Of a stretch of DNA of 64,000 nt, positions 1 through 12,700 are shown piece after piece. Under the pieces are notes generated by a model. It saw only the letters and a list, made by a program, of their open reading frames with translations. It was not told where the DNA came from and searched no databases. Source of the stretch: Rattus norvegicus (Eukaryota > Chordata > Mammalia > Rodentia > Muridae); NCBI RefSeq assembly GCF_036323735.1, contig NC_086025.1:107670688-107734687 (forward strand). The letters run 5' to 3'. The translations under genes and the position numbers were made by a program. The stretch's first letter is position 1, and every line of letters begins with the position of its first letter.

Positions 1-2730
1 GGAGAAGGCTGGGAAGCTGGGGAGGGAGAGTAGAGGAAGTGGTTGGGACCATTCCTGAGGGTCGTGGTGGCCCTGCATTGAAGGTCCCGGGAGAAGGCAA
101 AGTTGGGGTGCTGTCTCTCTTCTTCTGCCTCCCCTCCCTTTCCTTTCCCCATAGTCTTTCTTCATTTTGCTGGGAACTCTGAAAGCTTCCGCTCTAGGAA
201 CATTACGGGGAGTGGAGATGCTCAGGCCTGGTGGACAGAGGGAGAGAGAACAGGCTGAGTTATCGTGAGCTGGTTTTGCTGAATTATCTATCTGGAGCCC
301 ACGGCTTTTCTCCAGGGATCACTAGCTCCCTCTGCAGAATTATCTCCAGTCATCTTCTCTCTGGTTACTGACAGCAGTGCCCAGCGGAGAACTGGCTGGA
401 GTTTCCAAAGTGGTTCAGACCCAGATCTTGTAAATGATATATCTTGTCCCTCAGAGTTGTAGCCCACCCAACCCCACCCCCTCAGGGTGCGTGGGTAAGT
501 AACCCTGGCTGCCTTCCCTTCTTCCAGTGGAGATCTGCCCCAGCCTAATAGCCCACTCTGTAGGAGGACATCTCCAACTCACTTGTCACTTGTGACCTTG
601 ACTGCTGGCCTCGGTGGACCCCTGAGACCCACACTGACCTGTGGGCCAGGTGGCAGTGGAGCTGCAGCCTATAGTCCTGTTCCATTCCTTTGTCCTTACA
701 TGTCTTCTCCCCAAGCCCTCCCCAATCATGGGTAGAAACAGCCATATTTAGGAAATGGACCTATGACACCTTATACCACAAATGTCCCCAGGAATTGAAG
801 CGAGGGAAAGCCACGCTGGGAGTGGTGGCCCTGTTGCCTTTCTAGGCCACTCCCAGGGTCACATGGGGTGCTAATGCAACAGCTTTCCTACCTGTTAAGC
901 CTGGGTGGCGGTGATGAGGGAACTGAGGGTGCGGAGGGAGAGGGGGGTCAGATGCATGACATGGGGGTGTGGCAAGAGAGGGAAACAGGTGAGTAACCTG
1001 GGGGTCAGGTGAGATGGGAAACATGTGACTGGTGGTAGGAGACACTGGAGTTGATGTGAGTCTCTGCTTTTATGAGTCCGGGAGGCTTCATAGCTTGAAG
1101 CACGGTAATCAGGCGGCTGCTGGCTGCCGGCTGCCCCTAAGAGTCATTGATACGTGGAGAGAGAAAATGACAGACTCAGGCTATGAGTCATCAGTTCAAG
1201 CACATCTCCAGGGATCGGACCCCTTGGGGCTCTGGGAGAGAAACCTATTTTCTGCAGATGAGCAGGACTGAGCCAGAGTCGGTATTGTTGGCAGGCGGGT
1301 TCTCAGGGAGCAGTCTGTCTGCATCAGACAGGGCCCGCAGGGAAAAGATGGGCCCTGTTACTGGAGGCACAGAGGAGCCCTAAGCTCGATTTCCTAGGAT
1401 GGCTCTCTGCCACCAGCTAAGGCATCTTCCAGTTGCCCAACAGAACCAGGGCAGGCAGAGCTCAGAACAGTGGGCCTCAGCTCTGTCTTCTGTGGAGGAA
1501 GGGGAAGTGGTGGCGACCTGTGTGACAACTACGCTGATTGACATCTGTGGGTGCAAGGTGCGGTGCACAGCCCGGCGGCAGAGGGCCCAGCGTGGGATAA
1601 TGAAGCATTGTCCAGTTGGAGGTGCTGTGTTCTGGTGATGGAGGAACTCTCGTCCAGGAACTGGCAGATCGAGCTCCTGGATCCTGGGTTAGCTTCAGAA
1701 GCTTTTGGTACACTGTAGGGGAGATGATATAACACAGAAAACCCCAGAAAAAGGGATCAAGAGGTTGAGGAATAAGCTGGCCATGATGGTGCCATTGCCT
1801 AGGACCTGACACCCACCACTACTTGTTAGGGGTTAAGGGCTACCTGGAGGAGCCCTGTGGTATAGCGGAGTATGGTAGCTCTTTGGCCTAGGGAAAAGCA
1901 GAGTGACATGTTCCAGGTTATAGGGGCTGGGATGGCACGTCTCTGCAGGAGCGAAGTGGGAGTTTTTGCTACAGATGGTCAGGTGGGGTGGTGGCCACAC
2001 CCAGAGTACCTTAGTGCCCAGGGCAGGATAACCGGGTATCCAATTAGATATTCATGGATTTATATTACCTAATGGAGTCAGGATCTGGTAAGCAGAATGT
2101 CTGCTGCTGGACTTCATCAAATTCTTAGGTCCAGAGCCCATCTACGTGAGATGTAGTAGGGTCCCCAGGACAAAGGACACTGATGCAAGGTCCCACCCTT
2201 TCTCCAGGGGACAAGTGCTATTTAATGGGAGCCCACAGATATAACATACATTGATTATAGAGTCAGACAGCACAGACACTTGGGGGTCTAAGGCCCTATC
2301 CTGGCCAGTTGTAGTGTAGGCCTTACAGGCATCAGTTTCTAGTGGGCTCTGGCCTACGTCCAGTTGGCAGTGGACCTGCTGAATGCCTGTATGCCTGTAG
2401 GTGGTCTTTCTCTGTGTTCTGACTACACGTGGCAATGGGTTTCTTGTGAAAGAGCTGGAGGTCAACTCTTGGGCTTCCCAGCCTTGGAGACGCTGCCGTT
2501 TGCCTCGATAATTCTGGTACCAATCTTGTCATGACGGTATCCACCTCACCGCGTGCATGGCATATTCTTATTCATCTCTTTCTGGTCTCAGTGAGTCTTC
2601 AGAGCAGGACCTCAGAAGCTTGCTAGCTACAGTGTGGTGTTCTGCGCAGTACCGAGGGTCTTGGATGTACAGTAGATGCTGGAGAGCCTCTTCTGTCCTT
2701 CAACCCTGTGAAGGTTTGAGTAAGAAGAGT
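1..2730. other. No gene seen
   Basis: Mostly unique sequence of balanced composition. Short open frames on both strands overlap each other and match nothing I recognise. No SINE or LTR signatures. Confidence 0.6.
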
Positions 2731-2734
2731 CCCC

Positions 2735-3090
2735 GTAGGCTCATATATTGGAATGCTGGGTCATGCTGGAGTGGCACTACCTGAGAGGGATTATTAGGAG
2801 GTGTGGCCTTGTTGGAGGAACTGTGTCACTGGGGGTGGACTTTGGGGTTTCAACAGCTCAAGTCAGTCCCATTGTCTTTCTCTTTCTTCCTGCTTCCGGT
2901 GGATCTAGATATAGAACTCTCAGCCACTTCTCCAGAACCATATCTGCCTGTGTGCCACTGTGCTCCCCACCATAATAGTGGACTGAACTTCTGACACTGT
3001 AGGCAAGCCCCAGTTAAATGTTCTTTTCAGGGGGTAAGTGTTGCCTTGGTCATGGTGTCTCTTCATAGCACTAGAACACTGACTAAGAAA
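2735..3090 (+). mobile_element. MaLR-like rodent interspersed repeat
   Basis: It contains AGGAGGTGTGGCCTTGTTGG, GTGTCACTGGGGGTGGACTT, GATATAGAACTCTCAGCCAC and CTTGGTCATGGTGTCTCTTC, ending ACACTGACTAAGA. This is a very abundant rodent family of LTR-like repeats. The exact subfamily was not determined. The copy at 41398 belongs to the same family. Confidence 0.75.
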
Positions 3091-3094
3091 ACTA

Positions 3095-4080
3095 CCAACT
3101 TCATGCTGACGCCCCCACCCCAGCCCTGCACTCTCTCTTCTCTGTCCCAGGCAAGACAGCCTTAGGTTTGGTATGAGCACGATGGCACAGTGGCCAGACA
3201 CTGTTCTTCTTGCTTTTGGCCACTTGGTTATACTGACTCAGAGCCTGGGCATACCAGGTCTGTCTTTATCATTCACCTCTCAGAACTCTCGTTGGACTGA
3301 GCCTTGTTTGGCGTCTTAGGGCAAGACGAAGTATGGGGATATGTGCGGGCACCTCAGGCCTCCCTTGTCCTGTGGTCCTCCGATGCTGTCATTGAGCTGA
3401 GTAGCTTTCATCGTGGGAGCCAGCTGAGACTCTGGGACTCAGGCCTGGACAGCCCTTGCTCCAGTGTCTTGTTGCTGGTTTTGAAATCCTGCTCTGCCTG
3501 ACATTGCATCGAAGATCCTCCTCTTGCCTGTGGATAGCACCTTCAGAGTCCTATGCACTGGCTATGAAGTTAATCGCTTGACCAGGAAGTGCCTTTGTTT
3601 GTTCACTGGGGATGTGCCAGCTTGACAGTGGTCATGTTTGAAGGACAGCTGCCCCTGTGGATGGATGTGGAACATGAGCATTGTGGCTTGTGCCTGTTGC
3701 CATGGGGTAGGCATTGGCCAAGGGGCCTTGTTTGTCCAGCCTGGACTTCGAGGAACCCACAGGTTAGCGGGGTGTCCCAGATTGATCCTAGAAAGACAAG
3801 AAGTGCTGAGGTCCTGGTGAGAAAGGGCAGTCCAGTGCTGGTCTGCATCCTGAGGACGACTCTCTCGTATCAGGTGCCTGGCAGGGATTTATGGGAATTC
3901 GGTACAGTGGAAAAGGGTGGTGTGGCTGATGGGCTACTACAAAGTCAAGGGCTTCAGCTACAAAGTACTGGCAGCAGTGGACAGTAGACACGAAGCCTCT
4001 CTGCTGCAGGACAAGACCCTGGAGGCACTGAGGACGAATCAGTAAGTGGCCCTGCCCCGTGGAGCTCACATCCAGAATGT
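3095..4080. other. No gene seen
   Basis: Unique sequence. A 132-codon plus-strand frame at 3589-3987 is overlapped by similar minus-strand frames and lacks recognisable domains. Confidence 0.55.
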
Positions 4081-4084
4081 GTGA

Positions 4085-4440
4085 GCACTTGTTACTTTTC
4101 TAATGCTGGGATCAAACACAACTAAGGCAATTTATAGAAGAAAGAGCTCATTTGAGCTTTTTAGCTCAACCTGGTAGAGAGTTAGCAGACATGCAGGAAG
4201 GCACGGCGGCTGGAGTAGCAAGCGGAGGTCTCACATCTTGAGCTACAGGCATGAAGACAGAGAATGAATTGGGAGAAGGCAAAGGCCTTAGACTCTCAAT
4301 GCCCACCCTCAGTGACATACTTCCCCCAGTAGGACCATACCTTCTAAGCATCCCCAAAAAGCACCACCAACTGGGGACCAAGTGTTCAAATGTTCAAGAT
4401 TATGAGGATAACTTATTCAAACCCACCGTAGTACATGACC
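4085..4440 (-). mobile_element. MaLR-like LTR fragment, minus orientation
   Basis: TTACTTTTCTAATGCTGGGA, AGAAAGAGCTCATTTGAGCT and TTATTCAAACCCACCGTAGT are the antisense layout of rodent MaLR-type LTRs (MT/ORR1 group). Family assignment is tentative. Confidence 0.55.
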
Positions 4441-4444
4441 ATAT

Positions 4445-6470
4445 ACAGCACATTTCTTAACTATGGCCTACGGAAAGCCGGAGGTGGGAGAGACAGAAAG
4501 TGGACGATGGACGATGTGGAGAATACAGAACTGGGGGTTAAGTGCAGAGTTCAGGAGGAGTCCAATGGGAGATTTGGACAGAAATAAGAATGAGGTGCAA
4601 GAGGGGACCATATGGGGACTTGGGTATCTCCAGTGGCCTGGACATGTGTGGTTCACAGAGCCTCAGGCTGCAGAGCAGAATTGCTACAGTACTATGTATA
4701 CCGCAACAGCTCTCCGGATCCCTTAAAGGGCAGGTTGGGATTTCTACACATTTCTCTAGAGACAAAGGAACCCAATACCCTTACACAGACTCATCCCTAA
4801 ACCTTAACCTCATGCCGCAGTTTCTCCACTTATGCTCAGGGGCCAGGTGCTTAGCACTGCAATCCGGGCTGGTCTCCCGCGGTTGTCTGAGCCTGCGGGC
4901 AATCTCAGGGACAGCAGCTCTCTCCCTTGACTCCAATAATCTAGATTCATCATTCCTCCACTCTCTGGTGACATTTAATCCATGCAGGGCTGGCAGAGGC
5001 TTTATTTTTGGAGCTGCCTTTGGTTGGGGAGGGATTGCTCACGGGGTCCCCGGGGAGAAGATTTAAGAGTAAATGTCATTGTTTTTTGAGAAGGCCTGGG
5101 GTGGCCCTGCACAGATGTTCACCCTGTCCAGAAGAGTACTGGGCTTGTGTGTCTGGCTCTCTGCCAGAATACAGCCTTTCTCCCTCTGTAAGGAGGTGGC
5201 TTGCTGGGCTCCTTGTGTAGGCCATAGAGTTTTCTGCCCATTTCTGGACATGGGAGGCTCATGGGCAAGTTCATTAGTCCATTCTCTCCTACTGCCTCTG
5301 TTTCTTCACTTAGATGTTGTGCAAGGTCAGGTGACATGGGATGCCTGGCCTAGTGTCTTCATGGCTGTGTGGGTGGAGCTGACCCTGGAGAGGAAGGACA
5401 GGCAGCCCCCTTGCCTTCCTGCAGCTGATCTGGGGGAGGTGTTATTTGCATACGATTTGCATGAATATGTATGCAGATTTCACAAGACTCTAGCTCCAGG
5501 CATTTAAGAAAATTCCGACAGACAGATCTGGGCATTGCGCCCATGATTGTCCTGGACCTGAGGGGTTCTGCCAAGCACTGTCCTGCAAGCTATGTCCTCC
5601 ATGTTTTCCCACCTGCGTCCCTTTGTAGCATAAGGAAGGTTAAGACAATGCTCATGGGCCCTGGATGGGTACAGTAGCTGTGTTTCCATGGGGTGCTCAG
5701 TGTGCCAAGAAGGGGCTCCTGGGCCCCAGATCAAGGTTCTTGAAGTGCCCTGTCTGGGTAAACCTCTTCTGGGTCCCTAGGAGAGTGAAAGATGGGCTTT
5801 TCATTCAGGGTACAACTGCCCATTGTTTCTGCACCCCCTTGAGATGCCAGTTAAATGTAGATCCCAGGAGCTAGCCCCATGTACTGCCTCTACTGTCTCT
5901 CCTTAGGACTTCCAAATACCTCTCACATTTCATATTGTTAAGGTGACCTCATTCTCCAGCTGCAGGCCCAGAGTGGCTCCTTCTAACCTTAGAGAAGACA
6001 AGCCTTTTTCTTGGCAGCCCTAGGACCCTTGAAACATGGCTGCCTTGTAACCCTGTTCTATCTGCAGCCCGGTTCCTACCTTTGCATGCTCTGTTCTCAC
6101 TGGCTGCTGTGCTGTCCCATCTCCAGCTTCCCTACCAGTGGGTCAGACCGGGTAGCAATGGGTTTCCTCACACTGTTCCTATGCTGTATGGGGACACTGG
6201 CCAGAACCAGGCTTCACTTGATCCTCGTCTCCCCCAGGACTGGACACTTCTCAGGGCACATAGCACATGCTCACTGAGTGAATGGATGATAATGTGCTTT
6301 TCTGACCCTTGGGCCTTCAGAGGGAGAGGATATAGAAGAGCCAGCCCCAAATTCCACACCGAGACAGGAAATGACTACAATGTATGTGGGGGGGAGGTGG
6401 TACTTTGCCAACTCAGCATGGAGACTTTTGCTTCCATAATCTGGGTCTTGCAACAATTTTAAGACATCCT
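4445..6470. other. No gene seen; unique sequence with octamer pair
   Basis: Open frames of 144 (5073-5507) and 174 (4542-5066) codons show no family motif and no splice-bounded structure. The octamer pair at 5444 is the only distinct signal. Confidence 0.55.
5444..5462 (-). promoter_or_regulatory. Two POU octamer motifs 11 bp apart
   Basis: ATTTGCAT occurs at 5444-5451 and again at 5455-5462 (complement ATGCAAAT, the octamer for POU/Oct factors). A related TATGCAGAT follows. The sites are on the same face of the helix, one turn apart. Regulatory role inferred. Confidence 0.4.
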
Positions 6471-6473
6471 GAG

Positions 6474-6671
6474 GGCTGGAGAGATGGCTCAGCGGTTAAG
6501 AGCACTGACTGCTCTTCCAGAGGTCCTGAGTTCAAATCCCAGCAACCACATGGTGGCTCACAACCATCTGTAATAGGATACAATGCCCTCTTCTGGTGTA
6601 TTTGAAGACAGCTGCAGTGTACTCATAAATAAAAATAAATAATTTTTTTAAAAAAGAATATGTTGTAAAAA
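6474..6671 (+). mobile_element. B2 SINE, full length with TSD
   Basis: The element begins GGGCTGGAGAGATGGCTCAG (tRNA-derived head with Pol III A box). It continues through the typical B2 body (GAGTTCAAATCCCAGCAACC is the B-box region) and ends in an A/T-rich tail with AATAAA-like motifs. It is flanked by AAGACATCCTGAG at 6461-6473 and 6672-6684, a 13-bp target-site duplication. Confidence 0.95.
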
Positions 6672-7304
6672 AAGACATCCTGAGTACGAACAACTCAGTG
6701 CTGTCCCCCTGCAGGGGTCTGCTGCTCTCCAGCCCACCCAGCTTTCATTACAGGCTATTCCTTAGTGCGGTGCATCCAAGCTGAAGCTGAAAGAGAGCCC
6801 ACACCTTCCTGGGTCGGGAAAGCACTTCCCTGCAAGGTGGTTGGGGAGAGCTGGCTCCGGAGTCTTCTGAGCTGCTGGTGTTCAGGTTGGGGCTTAGGAG
6901 AGACAGCTTCGGTTTGGGTGGGTTCAGCTACTACAGTATGATTCGTGGGAACATTCACACTGCTGCTTCCTCTGGACGATGTCCTTGTCCCTGCTGCCAT
7001 CGTCTCCTTGGAGTCAGCCTCCAAGGTCAAATGTGCAGATCCTCCAGCAGGGTATGGGGAGCAGAAAATGGTACATCAAGACTCAGGACTCATGGCTGTG
7101 TGGCCTTAAGAGAGCCTTTCACCATCTCTGAGTCCTATGCAACACCGGCCAGTAGGAAAAAAACATCTACCATAGGCTGGAATCCAGGACACAGGCAGGG
7201 CGGCAGGCCGTGGGATCCTTGCGGTCACCCTTCAGATTTGCCCTCGTACTGTGTTCAAGGTCAGTCTGTTGACAACAGCTCCCCGGTGCACATATGAGCA
7301 GGGT

Positions 7305-7390
7305 AGCTATTTCAATAAAACTTTATTTATAAAACAAGCTGTGGTCCGGGTTCTCACATGCCACAGGTTGCTGCTCCTCTGTGTTGCTCC
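7305..7390 (+). mobile_element. Ancient hAT-like remnant
   Basis: TTTCAATAAAACTTTATTTA, AAAACAAGCTGTGGTCCGGG and GCCACAGGTTGCTG resemble the end of ancient mammalian hAT elements (aataaaactttattta...ggccggatt...gtttgctgacc). Fragmentary. Confidence 0.4.
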
Positions 7391-8275
7391 AGCTCATCAG
7401 GTCACCTTTCCCAGTGAGAGCTAGTTTCTTTTCATGTGCAAACTCAGCACCAGGCCAGGAAGGTCGACCGCTTGGAGTAGGTATGTCTGCAGAGCCTTGA
7501 AATTTGGGTGCTATCTGGAGGCAGGTGGAGGAGGGACCAGAGGAGATTTCTATCCTAAAGGCAGAGAGGAGGGGCTACTGTTTGTAAACTTCATAGGGAA
7601 TGGCTGTCAAAGTCCCCAAACTGTGATGAATGCCCCCTGTGCTCTTGACTCTGGCCCACATGCTTCTGAGTGATGGTGATTTATGATGGTTGAGATTTTC
7701 CTTAAGCAAGTGGTTTTCAGAGAGAAAGGAAAGGTCATAGCAAGTTAGGCCTAACATATCTTATCTTGTTCTGGGCCAGCTGGCAATCCCCTCTGAATGC
7801 TGTGGAGCCCATGGAGGGGTTCAGCACTGGATTGAACATTACTATCAAATAAACAGACGCCGGTATAAGGGAGACATATACCTGGCTGGGAGGGCATGCT
7901 ATTGTTCTGAGCGTTTGTGCATGGAGGGTAGCCCAGAACGGTGATGTGAAAAGGCAGCTCTCCTCACAGAAGGAGCCTGGGAAGGCAGAAATGAGGCAGG
8001 AGGGGAGGGCAGTGCTTCCCTTTGTATACAGATGCTGGATGGCGGTCTCTGACACATATGGCAGGAGTGAGCAAGTCTGCCTCTGCAACCTAGGGCTGTG
8101 TGTCTCTTGAGCAGTTTGTTCTGTCTCTGGGATTCGAATGCCTCAGCTACACTGACTCTCCTTGGTCATCTAAGTACCTTCTGTATTGCTTCTTTTGCCT
8201 GTTATTGATTGGTCTTCTCTGGATGGATCCTAGAACATACCTGTGGGTTCTTCACATTTCTGTTAGATGGGAAGG

Positions 8276-8278
<3 letters not shown>

Positions 8279-8315
<37 letters not shown>
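8279..8315. repeat. (GT)18 microsatellite
   Basis: Uninterrupted GT dinucleotides. Confidence 0.97.
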
Positions 8316-8316
<1 letters not shown>

Positions 8317-9058
8317 ACGAGTGTGTAAAGTAAGGCACACCGGGGTGACTAGAGGAAGCAGTTACCTTCCCTACATCTTCTCCCCAGAGCATAGGCTGCA
8401 TCCAGATGCAGGATTCAGATGGGTGTGCAAGTGGAGGACTCTATGTCATGAACAGGTCCTGTGTCACTGTTAAACAGTCTAAGGGAGAAAAGCGGGCGTG
8501 GTTAGGAGGGGGAAAGGATCTGTCCCTTGTCATTCACACAAGCCTCCTGAAAGTGCCCCGGGGATGGGTGGGAAGTTTGACATCCCCTGGCAGGGAGCCC
8601 AGGGTACCTCTCAGAATATCCCAAAGGACCACTGATATACCTGGGAAGTGCTTACCTGCCAGCCATGCTTGTTTAAGTAGCAAGGAAAGAGTGAGGCTAT
8701 GGGCTTGCATGACCCCTGGGCTAATTTTTGCCTGGGGGTCCCCTGCTACTTTTAGCCAGGTCCCCCAAGGCAACAGAGAACCCTGACACATCTGTCCTGG
8801 TTCCTTGCGGAGCCTCCCTGATACCCAAGAAGCATGTCCAGCTGGACTTTATAGCGGGAGCTTTCCCTAGAGTATGACTAGGTGTAGGTGCAGCTACAGT
8901 GGGACTAGATAGACCTAGATTATGGTGACAGTAAGTCCAACAGCTGATGGCCTTCTAAGAAAGAAGCATGGATGCACAGAGGAGAGGATGTGTGTAGACA
9001 CAGCTGAAGTTGAAGGGATGCAGCTAAAAGCCAACAACCTTTGAGGTATGAGAACCTT

Positions 9059-9071
9059 TGACCTTTGACCT
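9059..9071 (-). promoter_or_regulatory. Perfect DR1 nuclear-receptor motif
   Basis: TGACCTTTGACCT on plus is AGGTCAAAGGTCA on minus, the consensus direct repeat with one-base spacing bound by HNF4, PPAR:RXR and COUP-TF family receptors. A third weaker half-site (AACCTT) lies immediately to its left. Binding is not shown by the sequence. Confidence 0.5.
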
Positions 9072-9094
9072 CAAACACCCATAATGGATTTTAA

Positions 9095-9230
9095 CCTTGA
9101 CTCTCACCTCGTGAGCTGTATGTCCTTGGATAAGTGTATTAACCTCTCTGAACTTCAGATATTTTCTCCATTAGAATAAAGATAGCTGGATATTGAGACA
9201 GTTGAAGTTGTAACGCGTAAGTGTTCCCTA
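9095..9230 (+). mobile_element. MIR SINE
   Basis: GAGCTGTATGTCCTTGGATA, TTAACCTCTCTGAACTTCAG and TTTCTCCATTAGAATAAAGA correspond to the MIR core (gctgtgtgaccttgggcaa...ctctgtgcctcagtttcctcatctgta). Confidence 0.7.
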
Positions 9231-9424
9231 AAAGGTACCTGTGCTAGACATGTTCCCCATCCCCTACTTCTGACTTCTTCTTGTGGGAAGGGAATCAACA
9301 TCAACCACCCATTTTCCCATTGGTTGAGGGATGAAGTCAGGTGGGTCTTTAAATTGTGAGAGTTTGCCTCACCCTGGGATATTTATGATTGGTTCTCAAC
9401 GTGGAAACTCTCAGGTGCATCACC

Positions 9425-9795
9425 AGCTTTCTGTGACTGTAGCAAAATACCCGAGACCGTCAATTTATGAAGCTAGCGGTTTATTTCAGCTCAGTTTCTG
9501 AATTTCCATTCCATGATTGGGTGGACTCATGCATACACTCACGATGAGGACACACATCATGGTGGAACAAAACCACCCACCAAATAACTTGCTAGGAAAC
9601 AAAAGAGAAAGACTACCAGGCTTCCTACAGTTCTCTTAGAGAGCACACCCCAGTGGGACTTTTTTCCTTAAATTCATCCACCAGGCCACCCCATCTCTCA
9701 AAGGACCTACCCCAAACAGCACCACACTGGGGACCCAGCCCTCTACACATGGCCTCCAGAGACATTGCCAGACCCAAGCTAGCTGGGTTGTGATG
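9425..9795 (-). mobile_element. MaLR-like LTR fragment, minus orientation
   Basis: TTCTGTGACTGTAGCAAAAT, GGTTTATTTCAGCTCAGTTT and CAGCACCACACTGGGGACCC resemble the antisense of MaLR/MLT-type LTRs, which typically begin with a gctgtgacaaaatacc-like motif. Subfamily uncertain. Confidence 0.5.
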
Positions 9796-9799
9796 GTGT

Positions 9800-12700
9800 T
9801 TCACCTAGTGTCTGTCATTCCATAGCTGTGACAACAACCCAAGTGAAACACTATTGGAGACCGAAAGGCTCCTTGTGGGTGGTACAACTCCATGGACCGA
9901 ATACAAAGGAGAAGTGAGCTGAGCACCAGCATGCCTCTCTCTCTGTTCCCTGACTGAACCCAACATGCTCAGCTGCTTCATGATCCTGCCGTCATTCTTT
10001 CCCCATCATGAGAGACATCTATACCCACGAGTCTGAGCCAGAGCAAGCCCTCTCTTCTTTGAGTGACTTCTGTGGGATGGAAGGTAACTAATATGGCTCT
10101 TTGGTCCCCAGGGTCTTCTCCTGTTAGACTCTCACTATGAGGAGCTAATTGTGTTGCTGGGGAAGGTGTTTCCCTCTTACCCCTCACTGAAGCAGAGCCA
10201 GTTTAAACCCTGGCTAAGGGCAACCTCTTACCCTGGGCACCCCCAACCCACACACCCATTCATCTGAGAGGATCCCTTTAGTCTCTCCCTGCAAAGTCTG
10301 GAGCCCAAGCCTTGGCTTGTGTCCCTCTGTCCCTTCCTCTCCCACACTGGGGACAAGCTGCACACAGCCCTCTAGGTCTTGCAGTAAGTGGGTGTGTCAT
10401 TCCTTAGAACACAGTGCGGAGGGCATCTCTACCTCCTGGCCTTCCCTAGTTCTGACTTGGTTCCCGTTCCCTTCTCTTTCCTCCCCGCCAACCAGTCTGT
10501 CCTCCCACTAGCACAGATGCCCTCTGAGGGCTTGAACTGGCCATTTGCCCACGGGAAGCTGAACGTGGCCCTGTTCTCAGAGTCTGGGTAGAAGCGTTCA
10601 GTGGCGGCTGCTCCAAAGGAGGACGTACTATGAATGTATGCAGAAAGTGCTTCTTCCCATGGCTGCCTCCAGACCATCCTGGTGCCTGTGGTGGGTTTAG
10701 TTTGGAGTGAAAGGAACTTGAGATGATTCATGGCATCTCAGAAGGGGGCCAGAGCAGGGGCAGCCACACGGGATGCTGGCTGTGTGGAATGATGGATGAG
10801 GGGGCAGGCTGGGGAGCTACGCCCATGGGCAACAATGCCAAGTGAAGGGGCCCTACCCCAGCCTGTGGCATGTACACCATGGGGCAGGGTCACTGCTAGT
10901 TGGCATATATTGGCCACAGAGGAAGTGGAGACTCCTGGGAGTTGGGAACTGAATAAAAATGTTGGTTAACTCCTGACACCTTGCTCTGTCTGAGGCACAG
11001 GGTTGGCTGCCTGGGTGACTGGGCCAGAGGGTGTTGGGTGTTCACAGAATGGTCTATTGTGCACTGGCCCTGTATTGGCAGGCACAGGCTGATTGACAGG
11101 CCTTGGATGTCATTTCTTCATAATAGAGCTCACTTCCTGGAAGGGAGGGGTGCAGGTTGCTGCAGTTGGCCACAGTTAACGAGCAGAGCAGAAATGAGCC
11201 CCTCAAGTTTTACCTGAAGCTACAGGCCACTGTATTCCAAGGAGCTTTCTCTAGAGGAAGTGCAGACCATTTCTTCCTACCTCTGGAGGCTCCAGGCATT
11301 CTGTGATTGTGTTTGTGACCCTTCAGTCTCTGTTTCTGTTCTCATGTGGCCTCTCCTTTCTCTCGTTTCTGTTTCTTTCCTATGGATTGGGACATACGTC
11401 ATTGAAACCACTCCCCCAGGTAACCCAGCAAGGCCTCTGGTTAACAACATCTTTAATTAGGCCTTGTAAGGTTCAGGGACTCAGAATATACCATCGCTTC
11501 TCTGAGGTGCTGTCCAGACCTCAGGCCATAGGGACACAAGTTTTGGGCACACCTTCGTTCCTTCACACAGTGGTGAGTAGTGAGAAGCCTAGGGGCCAGG
11601 GCCTGGGTCATGGGTAATCTGTGTTCGGAGGTTGTGTGGAGACCCTGGGCTGGGCAGGGGGTGGAGAGGAAGCTGTGTGGGCTGTGGCGTAAGAGGGGCA
11701 GTGGGAAGAGTGGCTGGGGAAGGGAAGGGCAGAACAGTTGGGTCTTTGAGCAGCTACCTCGGGCACACACTGCACAGCAATGCCTCATGTAAGAATAGTA
11801 GAGGACAGTGATGTCTTCCACAGCTGGCCATGTCTGCCCACTTTTTATTATTTCTAGTTTTGCTTGTGTTTTGTTCCAGGAAGCTGAAGGTGAGTGGCCA
11901 AGCACAGAGAGCAAGAGCTGTGGCCATCACCGATGTCACGTTATGGTGGAACTGGCTGTACAGAAAGTCCTATTCCTGCCCTGGCCTCCCAGAGGAAGAG
12001 AGGCTATGACTTTATGGCCATTCATACTGTCCTCTGTGTGAGAACACCCTGTAGAGTCCTGTTTGGGAGGGTCAGGCCTTGGGGACCCTTGGGATGGGGA
12101 CTTTAGGGAGAGTATGTGGCTGTTGGGGGAAAGAAGGGTCTCTTGAGCTATGCCTGGCCCATCTCAGGAAGCAAGACGTAGGCTCAGAAGACACAGGCCT
12201 TGATGGACCCTTGTGAGTGTGGAGGTGCTCTGGTGAGAGAGGGCAGACTGCCATTGCAGTGTGCAAAGAGTGAAGAGCAAGGAGTGTCACCATGACTAAG
12301 GCTCAGTGGAGGGTAAGGATGCTATACGGGCAGAACCTCTGCCTCCGGAAGACCCAAGGAATGGAGAAGAAACTTGGGGCAGCCAGCAACCAAGGATCTA
12401 GCAAGCCACCAGGAGCCTGCTCTGGTGGTGAGCACCCGGACCCTGGAAGCCTGGCTGCTCCGACCAAGCCCCGGGCAGCTGGAGTCACAGACATGGACCT
12501 CCTCGTGCCAAGACGTATCCCCTCTGTACAGGGGGAGATTGGGTGTCAAAGGGACTTGTACAGGTTTCATGCCCACGCAGCATCCAGAACGCTGTGGTGG
12601 AAAACCTGGAGTCTGTGGGCAGGCAGTGTTAAGAGAGCTTTGGGCGTCAGGGTAGGCACAGTAGCTATGGGATCTTTGAGACAAGTGGTGACCCGGAGGG

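Larger units (their letters stand above)
6690..9040. other. No gene seen apart from repeats listed
   Basis: Unique sequence with a hAT-like remnant at 7305 and the GT run at 8279. No recognised exon. Confidence 0.55.

Noticed and set aside
10940..10985. AATAAA at 10952 as a gene 3' end
   Set aside because: No recognisable coding sequence upstream; hexamer expected by chance.
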